Source of the DNA: Chrysogorgia sp. JL179-B06
Taxonomy: Eukaryota; Cnidaria; Anthozoa; Scleralcyonacea; Chrysogorgiidae
Direction: 5' to 3'
Assembly: GCA_035772405.1 (NCBI GenBank)
Contig: JAYKKM010000418.1
Coordinates: 1,378,001 to 1,442,000 of the forward strand
DNA length: 64,000 nucleotides
The notes under the pieces are model-generated. The model had not been told where the DNA came from. It made no database searches and worked only from the letters and a program-made list of their open reading frames with translations. Shown here in pieces: positions 1 to 12,704 of the stretch. Within the stretch, counting starts at the first letter, position 1. Each line of letters opens with the position of its first letter. The position numbers and the translations under genes were made by a program.

Positions 1-1
1 C

Positions 2-2294
2 TCCCTCAGAACAATGGGAAATAAAAGGCCCGTATCTGTAATCCAGTTGATGATGGATGCCAAGGCTAGAGCACGTTCTACATCAGTCAAGCTAATTGAA
101 AAGTATCTAACATCTGTGTTAGGTACTGTATGTAGTTTATAAAAAGTATTTGAGCTGTGCAGTTCTATATTAGAACTGGCAATTTGAATCGCGATAATTG
201 TTGTTAATGTTTATTTTTTTGAAAGAACTAACATTTTTCATATATTTTTTCAATGTTTTTGCCTGTACTGTAGATACTGACGGTAAAGTCCATGCAAGCA
301 AGTTTCATCCAGCCGTGCCTCAAGAAGATCTTCAATGGCTGTTTGAATTCACAAGGGATGTTCCCTTCAACAGAGCTATCTTTATTCTGAGGCGAAAGCA
401 ATTTCCTTTTTTTTACGACCCATATCCATGGGCGCAAGGTATGAAAGATGAAAGTGAAGTTTGATTTTCAGTACTTTGACGTTCTTGAGAATTGTTTAAA
501 TAAATAATAATAATAATATCTAATTCTTATATAGCGCTTTATACATGACGTCTCAAAGCGCTTTACATCTGTTTATATGTATTATGTATATTTTACCTAT
601 AGTATGCTGTACCTTAACTAATTTATTTTTACAGTGTTTTATCATTACTTTTCTTAACTATTTTATCCTAACCCACCCTATCAACTTCCCTTAATGTTAA
701 TGAAGATGTGTTAGTTAGCAATAACATCTTAACTTTTTACAAGACAATTAAATGAACAAGTTAAAACAAAGCTTTCAATAGACGGAGGGTGTAGTAGCTT
801 TGTTTTAACTTGTTCATTTAATTGTCTTGTAAAAAGTTAAGATGTTATTGCTAACTAACACGTCTTCATTAACAGTGCCGTTTTATTGTATTTAACAAAC
901 TTCGTTGTAATGACCGATGATTGAATATTAAATGTTTATTTTTTGTTGGAAAACACATAGGTAAAGATGAGACAGTGGCTGATTGCCTCAAATCATTAAT
1001 GGCACATTATTTGTACCGGAAAGCCATCGCTGACTATATGGAGAGTGGTGTGAATTTTAAAGAACACCTCTACGTGCCAGAGAAAGATGAGAATAATGGT
1101 GAACCATTCGATGAAAGAGAAGACCATAACCACGTCCTCAAACGAATAACTTCAAGTACGAGGTCAGGATCAATTCAAAACATTGATCTAAGAGCGTTTG
1201 TGAAATGTCTGAAAGATCCAAAGAGTGGTCTTACGTACACCGCTCTTACCGGCCAGCACAAGCAGTCGGTTCCAGATTGTGAACGTATGTTTTCGCGTGG
1301 AGTACTTGAGTTTATGGAATATAACAACTACGTTGAAGAAGCAAGGTTTGTTCGCATTGTTCGTAACTGGCACAAGGCAAGTGATGGTCGTGGTCTGAGT
1401 GAGGAAGAAAGGAGTCGGTACAACATTAACATGTTGAACTACTTACTGGAAGACTGGATGCCATGGTATCGTGATATTAAGGAATATTCAGTTATGGATG
1501 TTAACAGGTACAGTAAATCCATTCCCATGAAATCTTCCAAAAAATTAAGGCGGTTTGAAAAAGGTGCCATAAATCGTATGTTAGTGGATATGTCGTATGT
1601 GACAAACATGACTTGTCGTGTTTACTAAACAGGACCAGGTATCATACCATACTCGATTACTTCGCAGATTTAAAAAAAAATGCAGTCTGTCTATTATCAT
1701 GTGTTCAAATAATGCAGTATTATTGTGCTTAAACAGGCCTTTGTCGTTTTAAAGCTTGCAGTCCTGTAAATTTTCTATTGCAGACCAATCAAAGGGATTA
1801 GAGGCTTCACAAGGGAAGTTATTGTTGCCTTAGTAGCAAATATTGAAAGCCAGGAACAGAGGCGGTCGGATTACAGTGCTCGATCACTACCTCCAGAGCA
1901 TCCGCGCGCTTCAGCAACTGATGATTTGGAATGCTTTTTCTCAATCCTGCACCACCTATTGGGAACAGTATTTGATCACAAGACATTCCTGGACAACTAT
2001 CGCAAGATTGAGCAGGAATTTGTCAAAATGGTTGACCCGGATCTACCATTTTACTACTATACAGGCGTAAATGAAAGGTTTCAGGTGGGTCCGATAAAAT
2101 CGTTCAACGAACCTAGTGAAGGGAAAGAGGAGCGTCTGGACAAGGTGCTTATTTCACGGAGAGCAGATCCGGGCGTTTTTGTTGCAGACCGAGCATCAAT
2201 CCCTCAGAAAGGAAACCTTACTATCAGGGCAAAATTTCATATGGCTCCAGAGGAACTTCCACCGCCAATAGTTCACCGAGGGATCCTCGACTGA
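2..2294 (+). CDS. Uncharacterised transposon-type protein, 4 exons, 5' end outside window
   Basis: Four exons read in one frame: 2-122, 274-438, 961-1594 and 1784-2294 (stop), 476 residues visible. Junctions use GT donors and AG acceptors and the phases agree; the total is divisible by three. The exon 3 donor at 1595 was chosen because it is the one that keeps frame with exon 4. The protein is acidic and hydrophilic, with DHNHVLKR near the middle, QSVPDCERMFSRGVLEFME after it, and DDLECFFSILHHLLG then DPDLPFYYYT near the C-terminus. I recognise this as a family repeated in cnidarian genomes without an assigned function; transposon origin is inferred from that repetition. It converges on the EXO1-HIRAN gene, with about 200 bp between stops. 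The start lies left of the window. Confidence 0.6.
696..873. repeat. Near-perfect 78 bp-arm hairpin (foldback MITE)
   Basis: Arms 696-773 and 796-873 are inverted copies with about one mismatch and a 22 bp spacer. It sits in the second intron of the gene at 2-2294. The near identity of the arms suggests recent insertion or gene conversion. Confidence 0.85.
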
Positions 2295-2496
2295 GGTGTT
2301 ACTTTTGAGGGTACAGTAGTTTAGTAAGTATCATTAGCACGTGCTCAAACACGTAATGACTGAACTCAACATGTCGATTACTTTTTTCATTCGATGTTTT
2401 TCAATTGGCAGAAACATTTACAAACTACAAAGTACTGTAAACTATACATACAGTATATACATGTAAGTAAACTTGTCCTAACGGCAATAATTGCTC

Positions 2497-5400
2497 TTAG
2501 CACAGTTTCACATGCCGAGCAGCAGCAACGACAGGTGGCTCCCACTCCCCTTTCCTAGTTATCAAGATGCTTGTGTAAAATCCAATCCTGAGCCACTGGG
2601 TCTGAAATTTAATTTTTCCCACAGCAATTTTTAAAATGTCATTACTTCGAAGAAGAGGATGCAGGTATTTGGTGAGTTCCCTTGGAATGTATCCTATGCG
2701 CTTTGGTCCTTCTCCGTAGTCAAATTGAACGCAAATAGCATCTGAGTCTTTAGGATTGTCTTGCTCAGGTATAAGCTGTGCAGACACAGAGTCTTTGTCT
2801 CGATGGCGTTTCTCAAATGCGTCTTCCAAATGATGTTGATGTGCCTTGCTATGTGCGACGCCAACCACCTTAAATGGAAGGGTGTGTGTGATATTTGGCA
2901 CTTCAGTTGATACATCTTCATTCCCACTTGGTATCGAGTAATCTGACATATCTGTCTCTGAAATGAATGAGATGTCTCCTGAGCTTGCAGAACTTTCTTG
3001 CCAATCACTGGGTAGTTCTTCAAGGACCTCCCATTTCCATAGAACAATATAATGCTTATCATTAATGTTAATGTTGCAGTTGCTCCAGCATACTATGTCA
3101 ATGTCAGTCAGATCGACTATTCCTCTGATGTCAGAAGGGCTCATCAAACCATTGTAAACATCACCCTTGTACTCGAATAAAACCTTTGTAAATTCTATGT
3201 CCATTACTGGGAAGCAAGGAATGGTCCACTTTATGTCCTCTCCCTTCTCCTTAATCCGCAGGTGTAGTGTTGATTGCCGTGTCAACGTACTTCGGCTCAC
3301 TGATGTTATAACATCATTATCATGTAACTCGTACACGTTATCAATTTCATCTTCATCTATAATTAAATTGAAGTATAAAAACGCTTTAGGTTTGGGGGGT
3401 CATTTAGGATCATAACTTACTAAAACCTATCATTTGTATCTGTTGATCTTTGAGGATATACTGCTACCATCATCTTTTTCATTTTGTTGAAAAGCCTCAC
3501 CCCATATACTACCAGTTCCCTATAATACAAAAATTTGGTTGCACATTAGGAACATGTTATTTAAATTACCAGCTATTTTGTTTACTACTGACAAAATGTC
3601 ATTGACATAAAATTATACATGTCTGAAATATATTTTATTGTAACTGTAAGTACCTGTAAGCTCTCTACTGTGTAGGTGTTGACTATCACCCCAGACTCTA
3701 CATCTAAATTACCAATACATAAATCAAGAATATTCTGTGCATGTCTAGAGGACTGTTAAAGGTTTATAATACTGTCGATAAATATGCCATGATAGATTGA
3801 TATGAGATATGATATACAGGTATATGGGAATTCTACTATGCCAGAGAATATCAGATGTATTTCTGCTATTTTTACATTGTGATTTCTAAAAAGTCTGAAT
3901 TCTTTCTGGTAAATTTAATAACTAATAATCTATTTGTGTCTTAAGGTGGCTCCCATGTTAAGTAATATTTTTTATTATTATGTATTTTATTATTATTTTA
4001 TTATTGATTTTTATTTCAGTGGGCCTAAATTTTAGCAATGCAGTAAACACATATGTACAATGACAATGTACTATATTATTAATATTATAAATATATATTA
4101 TATACTGATAAAACTGTACTGTACATAATATCAAAAAATGAAATGTTACCAAACATTAAAGGATACAAATAGAATTTTTCTGTGTTCATGTTTGTGTCAG
4201 GAATTGGGGTTAGATGCCGCTCTTGCTGTTCAATTGGGTCAAATACGGACTGATGGAGGAATGTTTGATTTGCTAGGGAGAATCCTGTGATATACCCTTC
4301 TGGCAGAGTAATGTTGCTTACACCAACTAGGTTACCCAATCTTGGCAATGCCTAAACAAACGATACCGGTACAAGAGTAATAGATAAGAGAATGACAGTC
4401 AAGCACTTACAGTACTGCTGCACATTAGCTCTATTTGGAACACAGCTACTTTTTAATTGCCATTGGCAATGTTAATTAGTGATGGGAGTTAGTTGTAATT
4501 TCACATTCGATCATCGGTTGGAATTGGTTGACTTACACAAAGTCTTATTATGATTGATCATCATTCATAATTGATCATCATTCATACTGTAACAAGTAGC
4601 ATCAATGCCTACCCAAGCACTTCCACAGATATTATGTCAGGCCCGAGCAATTGAGGATGATTTGGGAGGACGCAACAAGATTTATGAAAATAAAAATGTC
4701 CAACAAATTGTTCAAGCTTTTAAGGATCTGTTGATTCTGCCAATTTATAGCCTATAAGAATACTGAACAAAGTCAAGCGCTTAATAATATTCATGGTAGG
4801 GCTCCAGGGAGCAACTTAATATAAAAATATATGTGCAAAAAGTCAAATTCTAAAGCGATTTAATTATTCCACGATAATCGGTTACAGGATTTTAATTATT
4901 CCACGATAATCGGTTACAGGATTTCATAATCGATCATCGAAATTTCAGAACTAAACGACCAATCATCGATTATAATCGATAATCGCCCCATCACTAATTT
5001 TAATAAATGAAAATAAATAAGTACCTGAACAATATTAACTACATGTATTTAATTTATTAACGGCAATAATTGATAGTAAAATTATCAGATGCCATTTACA
5101 TGTAAAGTGTACAATAATAGAGGCCACAGTTGGCCACTATGTGCAAACTAATTGTTACCTCCTCAATTGTTAATCCAGAATCAGCATATTTCTTAACAAA
5201 TAAGTGGGCTCTCTTTATACCAATTCTCGGAATATTGCCCAAATAGTCACACCCTGAGAGTATGCACATATGTCGGAAGTGCTCAAACTTAAAATTCCTA
5301 ATGGTTAGACATTTATTCAGGTCCTTCCTCTTGATAACCTGGCAATGACCATTCAAATCCAACTTGTATATGACCTATGTAAGAGAACAAGATATTGTTT

Positions 5401-7281
5401 TGACTTCAAATAAAACAGTAGAATATAAATATAATTTGAACTGCTGTTGATGAGTAAAATTTTATAGCCAGAATAAAATACTCAACAATGAAAGAATTAC
5501 CTCTTTACAACCAAATGTTAGTAGATCTGAATCCTCAGTGATGACTCCATGAATCATACCTTTCAATTCAAGATATGCAAGTTGTGCGTCAGCTTCAAAA
5601 GGAGCAACAACACAATCCACCCCCATGCTCCTCAATTCCTACAAATAAAAATAATATATAAAATATATATAGTTAATTATGATGCACTGTTTTTTACATG
5701 TAGATGATAGCAGAAACTACAATTTTTCTATTACCCGGTAGTCACTCTAAACATAATTTTATGTGATCAGGTACATAATTATGTAATTTATATCAAATAA
5801 AACTTCTAATAACACAAAATTCTCCTTCATTATATTTTACTCTACTGTATCGGTACGGTGGTACCTAAAACTAGATCATTTTAGCAACAGTGACATTTTG
5901 ATTTTAGTAATGTCAGACAGTTTAACCATGCACTAGCTATCTGCCCACATATCATGTTAACCCATCAACCTACAAATGACATTAATCAATCATTTAAATA
6001 ATGATATCATAATGTAGGGTGACATTTCATTGACATATTTATTATTCATGAAGCATACCTTTACTACTACTAATCTCATACTGCATGTCACTTTAAGGGC
6101 TCTTTGGAAGTGAGAAATAGCCTCTTTTTTATTGCCCAAATGCCACAGTTGCTTGCCATTTTTTAATGATTCCTCTCTCTTCCTAAAAATAAATAAATTT
6201 TGGTATACAACGACTCATGCAAATCCTTCAAAATACCAGCCCATCATTAGCTCAACAAATGCATTTTAATTTATAAACTCAGGTATAATACTAGATTGCT
6301 TCGAGAATCCTAATGCTCTCTGGAACCACAGCTGGAACATACTCAACATACTATTTTACCTCCCCCCTTTCCTTCTTGCATGTATGTGGGAAATTTCCAG
6401 CCTAGTGAACAAGCTAGATCAACTAAGGGAAGTTAATAGTGAGTTCTCACCTAGGAGGGTTGACCTATAAATGAAAACAAATCCCAATAGGGAGTTCAAA
6501 TAGCATGGGGGATCTTGTCGAGGAGTCAGCCCTTTGTGTACTGGGCTCATAAGCTCATAAGTGATAACCCTCTTAAAGATTTTGTAGTTTTCACAGTCTT
6601 GTTCAAGACATTTTGCCTTTATAATTTATTTGGTTTTGTGTCATCCCTTGCCCTTGGACATTTTGAATGAAGTGTATAAATACGGTACAGTCAACAATGT
6701 ATATGGTACTGGTCAAATCAAAGTAAACTACAAAACATGTCTTGGATTTTAATTTGTAATTTACATATACTTACATTCCACGTTGTTTGTTCACATGGCT
6801 TTTTGCTGGCAATTTCTCCCCATCAAAAACTACAATTGGTTTGATGTTATTTCTTCCAAGTAGTTTTATCAAACTCAACAAATAGTTCATATACCTGCAG
6901 TTGTAAAATCATACTATTTGAATAATATTCGAACAAATATGTTCGATTTCATCTTTATATAAATGTGATTTTAAAAGTGGACGGGTATTACGTGTCCTCG
7001 ATGCTTGCTGTTATATTTAAATTATGTCGGTATTCAAATTTATGAATTTTTTAATATTCATGAAACGCGCAAAATGCAAAATCAGATCCTGTATTTATAC
7101 ATTTGCATGTGAATACTTACTCGTTTGTTGGTATTCCAAGAGCCAGTTTTTCGGCACACGAGTATGCCCCCTTGTAAATAAAACACGATCCATCTACCCC
7201 AAGCGATTTTCCATCATATTCCGCAATAGACGTGTCTTTCGTTATCGAACAGAGGAACCCCAAAAGGCCTTTAATTCCCAT
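2497..7281 (-). CDS. EXO1-like flap nuclease fused to a C-terminal HIRAN domain, 7 exons
   Basis: Exons (minus): 7281-7121, 6894-6775, 6182-6059, 5638-5501, 5374-5159, 4351-4150, 3356-2497. All junctions are GT/AG and the sum is 1821 bases, giving 606 residues with no break. It opens with MGIKGLLG, the usual EXO1 start. XPG/EXO1 acidic residues are present in [27 protein letters not shown] and SGCDYLG, followed by the helix-hairpin region [10 protein letters not shown] and the EXO1-typical [11 protein letters not shown] and FLHQSVFDP. Human EXO1 then has a long mismatch-repair-binding tail; here residues ~320-606 are different and end in a HIRAN domain (about 480-600: [35 protein letters not shown]). 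HIRAN domains bind DNA 3' ends in HLTF. Expected activity is 5' flap or exonuclease cleavage in the nucleus. It may be a host gene or cargo of a large transposon. A weak exon-like stretch at 3410-3525 would break the frame. Confidence 0.8.
3410..3530 (-). other. Exon-like stretch inside the last EXO1-HIRAN intron
   Basis: An AG acceptor and a GTAAGT-like donor bracket a short open stretch, but no frame joins exons 6 and 7 through it without a stop. Exons 6 and 7 splice directly in phase. Treated as intronic or an alternative terminal exon. Confidence 0.3.
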
Positions 7282-7739
7282 AACATATTTTAGTATTAAA
7301 ATTATTTGTCTAGAGCTCTTCCCACTTCCACAGTCAAATGCGAACTGAGCCCGCATTTGTGAGAATATCTTATTCTCCCATGCGCCTTTGCGGACCGTGT
7401 CCAACCTCCTCTGGCCAATAGGATTAGGTTTTTGACATCGTCATAACTGTTTGATGGCATCCCGCATAGGCACAGAAAAACTTTGGTCAAAAACCTAGAG
7501 ACTTTTGCTTCTTTCTTGTTTGTCAGAATTATTAAGAAACATAATTGTTTGTAATATTGTAGTAAAATTATCAGTGTTCAAAGTGTTGTTTCATTTTTGG
7601 TGGTTCTTCACGTAGTTTGCGAGTATTTTAATATTTGTTGAAGTGTTTGTTGTGAATGTTGGTATTTACTTGCCAACCTTATCATAATATATGTATAAGT
7701 GAAAGCAGTAAATTGTGTCGCGCGTAGCTAATGAGGGGA

Positions 7740-7784
7740 ATGGGGCGAGTTTTCATTTCGCTCGTGGATTAGTCTCCTTCGCAG
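7740..7784. repeat. Fragment of a TAGTCTCC...-type transposon terminus
   Basis: The stretch ending TAGTCTCCTTCGCAG matches, in inverse orientation, the right terminus of the helicase-carrying transposon at about 25881-25893. It abuts the 60 bp repeat at 7785. Presumably a stranded end of a related element. Confidence 0.5.
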
Positions 7785-7844
7785 CAATCTCGTTCCCAGA
7801 GCCTCCGCCGCGCCACGCAAACGGAGGCTCTGGGATAATCCATC
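7785..7844. repeat. 60 bp palindromic repeat, copy 1 (inverse of 16910-16969)
   Basis: Nearly identical, in inverse orientation, to 16910-16969. Its centre is a palindrome built on CCAGAGCCTCCG and its complement. Both copies abut sequence matching the ends of the helicase-carrying transposon, suggesting a preferred target or a shared terminal module. Confidence 0.75.
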
Positions 7845-7932
7845 ACCGGAAGTGTTTTGATTGGTTAACTAAGGATTGCCTTTAATTAGATTAACTTTTA
7901 ATATCGAGAGTGTTTCGTTCAAACGGTGTAAA

Positions 7933-10900
7933 TAGTCAGGGAGCATATGTCGCGATTTAAAGTCCCGTGGGATTTTCTTGAAGATAACAATCCACCTACC
8001 TAAAAGTGTCAAGGGGACCCTTAGGAACACAGAAAATGTTGTCGGCAATTTTGCGACTTGCACCGGCAGCTGCTACGGTGGTTTTAAAATAGGCCCTGTA
8101 TGGCTCAGCATGGAAACGAGGCTGAGATTTAAATTGCTCATAACTATCGCTAATTGCAACCAAATTTCACAAAACTTTATCAGATTTATTATGGGATGAT
8201 ATCTAACATGACAATAGTCATAACGATAGTTAACAAGGTCACGTGACCATGTTGACATGGAAGCGAGGCTCTAACAAAAAATTATTATACCCGGCATAAT
8301 TATATGTACATTCTTTCAAACATTACTATCACTTGTTCCCCAACGGTACCAACTTTGAATATTGACATGGTCATTTATATCATCATTCATGGCATGGAAA
8401 CAATAAGGCTGTTAAATAAATACCTAAGGCTTTCTGCAAATACTCATTTCAGAAATTTCTATATTTGTCCTTTTTAACTTAAACGGTATAAAAAGATGAC
8501 CGAAGCTTTGATTTTTACGAGTCATCTTCATCGTCATCATCAACATCCACTTCCTCCTCGTCGTCACTGGACTCGCTGCCCATCTCCTCTTCTTCCACAG
8601 TGGTATTATTGCAAGGCTCGTCTTCTTCATTGTCCATACAACTAACTACAGAGATCAGTGCATGGGAGTCCGGCCTTGCGACATTGGCATCGGTTCGTTG
8701 AGCACCTCTCCCTTGAACAACCACACTTGACTACATGGAGCACGGCATCTGGCGCTGGCTGTGATGGTGTCATTATTGGAAACCATTCATCTGTGAACGA
8801 AAGCATATACATTAAGTTTTTGCGCATTATTCTTGGCCATGGGGTGGATAATTTCAGATAAACATATATTACATTGATATGTACCTGTTTCCAATTTCCA
8901 TCCGTAATTCGATGGCGATGGCAGTTCTGGATTTGGCACGATGTCGTTGTTCCATACCATACACTGGTGATGTGCTCTCTTGATAGCTTCCTTCAGTGCT
9001 GCTAGGGTGGGCGGCAGTCTCTCCGATTCAGCTTGCTTCTTGCGAAACAGGAGCCATCTCAGTTCCTTTACCTTGGTGATGTGGGTATTTGGCTGGTACA
9101 GCTTGCAAACTAGCTTTTCGATCCCAGCATAGGTACTTCCATTCGGCTGAACAGTGGTTCCCAGGTATGCGAGTGCAGTGATGCTGTCTTGATCAGCGTT
9201 AATGAAAGCTTTCCAGCATAATATCTTTCCTTTACCTGAAACATCATAACAATGAGAACGTTACCTTGCCCTTCTAAAGATTCTACTTATCCAGACAACC
9301 GAAATCATTAGTTTACCTGTAAAGCTCCCGGTGATATCTGCTCCACTCCATGCATGGAATCCAGGAAGCGCTGCAGTTTTAGCAGGCCCAAGGGCACGCT
9401 TGATCTTTTGGGCCAAGCTTGATCTTTCGATAACGCTCTCCTTTGCCGGTGACAAATGATGTGTCCTCACATAGCTGCGAGTATCGTCGAAGGGACAACA
9501 CAAACACGTCAGTGTCGGGTGAGACCATCTCAATACAGGTGGCTCCGGAGGAAGTCGCGTCGACAGCGTGCAACAACAGCTTGGTGTCTGCCTCTTCGTG
9601 ACTGCTCTCGAGATGGGCCATATCTCTGTGAGTGGCCTGACAGCGAGTGCCCCCATGCCACTACCACATTCTTTCCGCTCTCCTGTCCCTTTTCCAAGAC
9701 CTTCCTGGCTAGATACTGAGTCAGTTCCGACTTTGTCTTTACATGGGATAGAAGTCTCTTCATGGGAGTTTTCGCGATGAGGGTTGCATCAGTGATCTTG
9801 TAGTAGATTGGCGCTTGTTTGCCCTGTCTTGACACTCTTGTCGCCGCCTTCAACGATAGTGGCACATCGTATCTAAAATTTTCAATACATATCGTTATCT
9901 CTGATGCATCATTTACTTATTAGAGTGATAAATAATGAATGATGATAAAACTTACCTGTCAAATATCAGTCGCACTTCGTCACTTTCAGCGTACTTAGCA
10001 AAGATGCGTGTTGAGAAGTGTTCCACCAGTTGCAAACAATTCTTGACCCAAGACGGTTTGTCTAGCGCTTGCACATCTGCCATTCCGTCGACAAGAGATA
10101 CTTTCATCCTAGTAGCCGTTCTTTCTGGAGGAGGGATCTCGTGCTCTTCCGTGTTAGAATCCGTACGTGTGCCATCTAACTTCTCTAGAATAGCCATTAA
10201 GGCGCTCTTGCAGGAACAGTGAAGCATAGAGCCATCTGGGGCAAACATCGACTTTGGTACCACGTTAAACTCGAATTCACCAACAGCTTCCTTGATGTCG
10301 ATTTCCGGGCGAGATTTTGCTACCAAGGACATGCGCGCGAACAAGGAGCGATCTTCCTTTAGCTCGATGACTTTATCGTTGGCTTTCACTCTGATTACCT
10401 TCGTAGCACTCTTCCACGTGTTGAGCTTTCGCTTCTTCATAGGATACCAGATGCTATATGTGCCTGTCGTAACCCTTTATTTTACGAAGCGGCTCAGCAG
10501 CTGGGTCCCTACAGCACTTTGTTGACAGAGGTCTTCTTTCACCTTGTCGGGCATTACAACCTTTATCGCGATGTTAAAGAGGTCACTGCTCTCATCAAGG
10601 AAAGGATTTGTGAAGTTCCTGAAGCTTGTAGCCAGCTGCTGGATGTTCTTCTCTTAACGCGCCCGTACAGCAGTGCTTAGGCTATGGTGGTGCTTCTCCG
10701 TCTTACAAGTTGACATACCAGACATCTCTTTTGCCTTCTCTGCCAGTCGTGCCAGCTCTGGTGCGATCAGGAAGTACTTCGAGCGAGCGTTTGGGTTTAG
10801 CGTAATGCCGATCAGCCCTCCTGAGACCGTCTTCATCGAGCGATTTACGTGCTCAAGTGCATGATCTGCGCCGAGTGAACAGAATGATACACATGGATTT

Positions 10901-12342
10901 TTATTAACAACCCAGTTTCCTTGCTTAAATTCCTCATAGATCTCTGGATCGGACTCTTCCAGCATATGCATCTCAGCCAAATAGACAGGGGTCATCCGAG
11001 CATAGTTCAGAATGTCATGTGCGAAGAAGTACTTGGTAAATACCTCGAGAGCTTCTAGGTGAAGTGCCCAGTCGCCAGTTCGAACTGCTCGAATGAATGT
11101 CATCATTTCCATTACCATTCTCATGTACTGTCGCACGACTTTAAACAACGGACTCTTCTCCTTCTCTTTATCAAACACATCCATCTTCTCTATAATCTTC
11201 TGTGACTCTATGGTAGAAACCAGCCTGTCATGCGCCTCTTTCACTGCCTCCTTGGAGCCATTAACACAGGCATCGCTCAACTGTGTAACGGACTCTTCAA
11301 GGCTTCGGTGCGAATTTGGGTCTTCTTCCATAACGACCTCATGGTACATCAGGAACAGCGCTTGTAGAGTGATCATGTGAGCTGTCTGCGCTCTCTTCAC
11401 ATGCTTGCCGCCGAGGATCTGTTTGACAGTCGAAGGGCCATACAGCTCTGACTCAATCCAGAATGTATCGATTCCGCTGTTGTCGATGTAGGCGCCTATT
11501 GCACGTAGTGCAGCCATCACAATGTGGAGCTCTCCAGGTCTAAGAATGAGGTGCTTCAGATCACGACGTGTCATTTGGAGTTTCTTTGCAGGCTGGTATA
11601 GCCCTAAATCCAGCGAGATCACTGTCTTCCTTGTTGGGCCGACCACTTTGACGCTAATATCTTGTGCTTGCATGAGCACAGTCAAAAGTGTGGACCAATC
11701 GTGGGCTGGCGATTAACTAAAGGAGGTGTTCCTACTCGTGCGGTGGGTATCGGGTCAGTGACCAGCGAGTTATAGGCAGACCAGACTGGGATGCTGGTGA
11801 TCTTCTTCGGTTGAGTATGTAGCTGCTCAGTTGCCTCGATAGCTTGGGAGTTGTCTGCTTGGATTCTTGTCACATTTCTGACCACCAATTATGTTAATTT
11901 CGATTATTATAGCAGAATTCAAAGCAGGTATCATTGGGAAACAGTGACAGTAATTTGTGAAAGAATGTACATATTATTATGCTGGATATAAACATGTATA
12001 TATGTATATGTTCGAGCCTCGCTCCCATGTCAAAAAGGTCACGTGACTATATGTATTACTTTAATGTTTATTAACATGTCAGATACCATCCCATAATAAA
12101 TCTGATAAAGTGATGTGAAATTTGGTTGCAATTAGCGATAGTTATGAGCAATTTAAATCTCAGCCTCGTTTCCATGCTGAGCCATACAGGGCCTATTTTA
12201 AAACCACCGTAGCAGCTGCCGGTGCAAGTCGCAAAATTGCCGACAACATTTTCTGTGTTCCTAAGGGTCCCCTTGACACTTTTAGATAGGTGGATTGTTA
12301 TCTTCAAGAAAATCCCACGGGATTACAGATGCTCCCTGACTA
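7933..12342 (-). mobile_element. DNA transposon with ~400 bp inverted ends and a CXC-domain gene
   Basis: Sequence 7933-8360 is matched by the inverse of 11930-12342. The match is very strong from 7965 inward and both outer ends start TAGTCAGGGAGCA. The flanks are AAA on both sides (7930-7932 and 12343-12345), a possible 3 bp target duplication, though low complexity. A single minus-strand gene fills the interior. A CXC cysteine domain plus an XPG/PIN-like acidic stretch and a 3 bp duplication would fit Academ-type transposons; that assignment is inference and needs a repeat-library comparison. Confidence 0.75.
8515..11888 (-). pseudogene. Transposon protein with PIN/XPG-like stretch and C-terminal CXC domain, frameshifted
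   Basis: Exons (minus): 11888-9956 (large), 9872-9317, 9235-8885, 8790-8515, with GT/AG junctions. Upstream part: LDLGLYQPAKKLQMTRRDL and RAVRTGDWALHLEALEVF. Middle: SSHEEADTKLLLHA followed by SPDTDVFVLSLRRY, an acidic pattern like PIN/XPG nuclease cores, then the partial GPAKTAALPGFHAWSGAD. C-terminus: KCGCSRERCSTNRCQCR, a tesmin/TSO1-type CXC cysteine cluster, then an acidic tail. I know this family as widespread and uncharacterised in cnidarian and mollusc genomes. Breaks: frameshifts near 11.69 kb, 10.45-10.65 kb, 9.6 kb and 9.4 kb, and a 4 bp duplication just after the CXC cluster near 8.65 kb. It is unlikely to make a full protein. The length implied by the frames exceeds 1000 residues. 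Confidence 0.65.
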
Positions 12343-12704
12343 AAACTCTGCCATATAAAGAACGAAGTACAATACCAAAAAAGTTATCTTCGGACAAACT
12401 TTTAGTCGTGTCGTGTTTTCAGAAAAGCTCAAAAAAACTTGTCACGTTTAAATGGATTGACATTCTACGCGAAATGCAAGAAAGAGCGCCTGGTCTAACG
12501 TTAAAGAAGACTCTCAAGTCGCATTATCCAGAGAGTAATATCCATCCATCCAGAGAGTTATCCATCCATCCAAAAAATTGCCTCAGTTATTCTTGGCTCA
12601 GGAAATACGACCAAAAAGTAGTGTTTATATTGCAGAACAGAAACGAGAATGCAAGCCATCGAGAATCAAAACAAAGATTGATCAAAGATTTTCCCACGCC
12701 TCAC

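Noticed and set aside
3410..3530. An additional exon between EXO1 exon 6 and the HIRAN exon
   Set aside because: No phase-compatible reading was found without a stop, whereas direct splicing is in frame.
10292..10525. Plus-strand ORF opposite the CXC gene
   Set aside because: Complement of a recognisable minus-strand coding region.
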